From the NCBI RefSeq assembly GCF_900104335.1, contig NZ_FMXT01000007.1:41400-105399 (forward strand): a stretch of DNA of 64,000 bases. Reading direction: 5' to 3'. The translations under genes were made by a program, and so were the position numbers. The stretch's first letter is position 1. Each line of letters starts with the position of its first letter. Shown here piece after piece: positions 63,595 to 64,000 of the stretch. The stretch is from Pseudobutyrivibrio sp. YE44. GTDB taxonomy: Bacteria > Bacillota > Clostridia > Lachnospirales > Lachnospiraceae. Below the pieces are notes generated by a model that saw only the letters and a program-made list of their open reading frames with translations, made no database searches and was not told the DNA's origin.

Positions 63595-63597
63595 AGA

Positions 63598-64000
63598 TTA
63601 ATCCCTATCTTTCTTTTCCAATTCAATTACCCGAGAATGATATAATTGTTCAAAACTAGGATCCCTCGGTATATCATGCGATTGTAATTGCTGCTGATAC
63701 TGGACCGATATCTCTAATCGTAAATCCATGGGGATGTCAATAATTGAATCATAACTAGTAGGATGTTCATCATCCTCACATCCATATACCATCGCATTTA
63801 TAGCACTTTCAATCTCATCATTATTATATCTATGAAAATGAATATAACCATAACCAGAGCTGGTACCCCATAAAATATCATTCATTAAATCCGCATCATC
63901 AGAAAGCTCCTTATAGCCCTTTACCACACTTTCCTCGTCTGCTGCCAAGTAAGAGATTCCATATTTATTCCAGTTATCTAAAACATGTTTTCCTTCTCCC
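63598..64000 (-). CDS. C-terminal part of a protein entering from the right edge, unknown
   Basis: The frame is open to position 64000, so at least 134 codons of a longer gene. The visible part starts GEGKHVLDNWNKYGISYLAA, continues acidic (DEESVVKGYKELSDDADLMN) with an aromatic-rich SSGYGYIHFHRYNN, and ends in a charged helix (FEQLYHSRVIELEKKDRD). No family recognised. It lies just upstream of the broken small coiled-coil gene, in the position a secreted or associated protein of a toxin cassette would hold; function not assignable. Confidence 0.65.
   Translation of the reverse strand, partial: GEGKHVLDNWNKYGISYLAADEESVVKGYKELSDDADLMNDILWGTSSGYGYIHFHRYNNDEIESAINAMVYGCEDDEHPTSYDSIIDIPMDLRLEISVQYQQQLQSHDIPRDPSFEQLYHSRVIELEKKDRD

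Noticed and set aside
59156..64000. Complete type VII secretion locus
   Set aside because: Only a YukD-like protein and possible cassette remnants are visible; no EssC-type ATPase, WXG100 protein or LXG toxin lies inside the window.

Overview
The window looks like chromosome of an AT-rich Firmicute of the family Lachnospiraceae, closest in character to Butyrivibrio or Pseudobutyrivibrio. The signs are purine-rich Shine-Dalgarno sites, sigma-A type promoters, frequent GTG/TTG starts, a feruloyl esterase resembling Est1E of Butyrivibrio proteoclasticus, a type III glutamine synthetase, and the Firmicute order uvrC-hprK-murB-rapZ-whiA-HPr-like. Almost everything is on the minus strand; only three genes (14047, 51577, 52555) run on plus.
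Reading on the minus strand, 7635-423 holds an ion-transporter-family permease, a GH31 alpha-glucosidase, a small Dabb-like protein and a substrate-binding-lipoprotein / YesM-type kinase / YesN-type regulator trio. These precede a new lipoprotein gene that leaves the window at position 1. 13825-7716 is housekeeping and accessory: feruloyl-esterase-like hydrolase, two GNAT acetyltransferases, YdcF-family protein, NAD synthetase, FUSC membrane protein and proC. A tRNA-Pro(CGG), a small membrane protein and a large lipoprotein follow at 13853-16199.
34222-16337 contains a MATE exporter, a TrpXYZ-type ABC importer, ftsH, uvrC, hprK, an M18 aminopeptidase, murB, rapZ, whiA, a Crh-like HPr with Glu in place of His15, a lipid kinase, class II aldolase and glnN. 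HprK and the Crh-like protein sit in one gene string, which points to carbon catabolite control.
50904-34487 is the S10-spc-alpha ribosomal protein supercluster: rpsJ to rplO, secY, adk, map, a KOW protein, infA, rpmJ, rpsM, rpsK, rpsD, rpoA, rplQ. It has a structured S10 leader, a near-perfect internal promoter before rpmJ, a structured rpsM leader, and an intrinsic-terminator-like hairpin directly before rpoA.
50905-51576 is a large divergent intergenic region. It holds the S10 promoter and leader on minus, and a plus-strand promoter followed by a remarkable 192-nt multi-branched inverted-repeat element. That element lies between an SD-like motif and the start codon of an RNA methyltransferase-like gene; a second MATE gene follows.
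59041-54048 is a three-gene unit: lipoprotein paralogous to the one at 14532, DUF4153 membrane protein, and GGDEF diguanylate cyclase. 64000-59156 is an accessory island resembling a type VII secretion neighbourhood. It holds a YukD/EsaB-like ubiquitin-fold protein, a polytopic membrane protein, two zinc-ribbon proteins, a possible EF-Tu-domain-2-like protein, a helical protein, and broken gene fragments. Two near-identical 82-bp promoter/operator copies appear to drive its two transcription units. This island and the 192-nt element are the best candidates for something undescribed.
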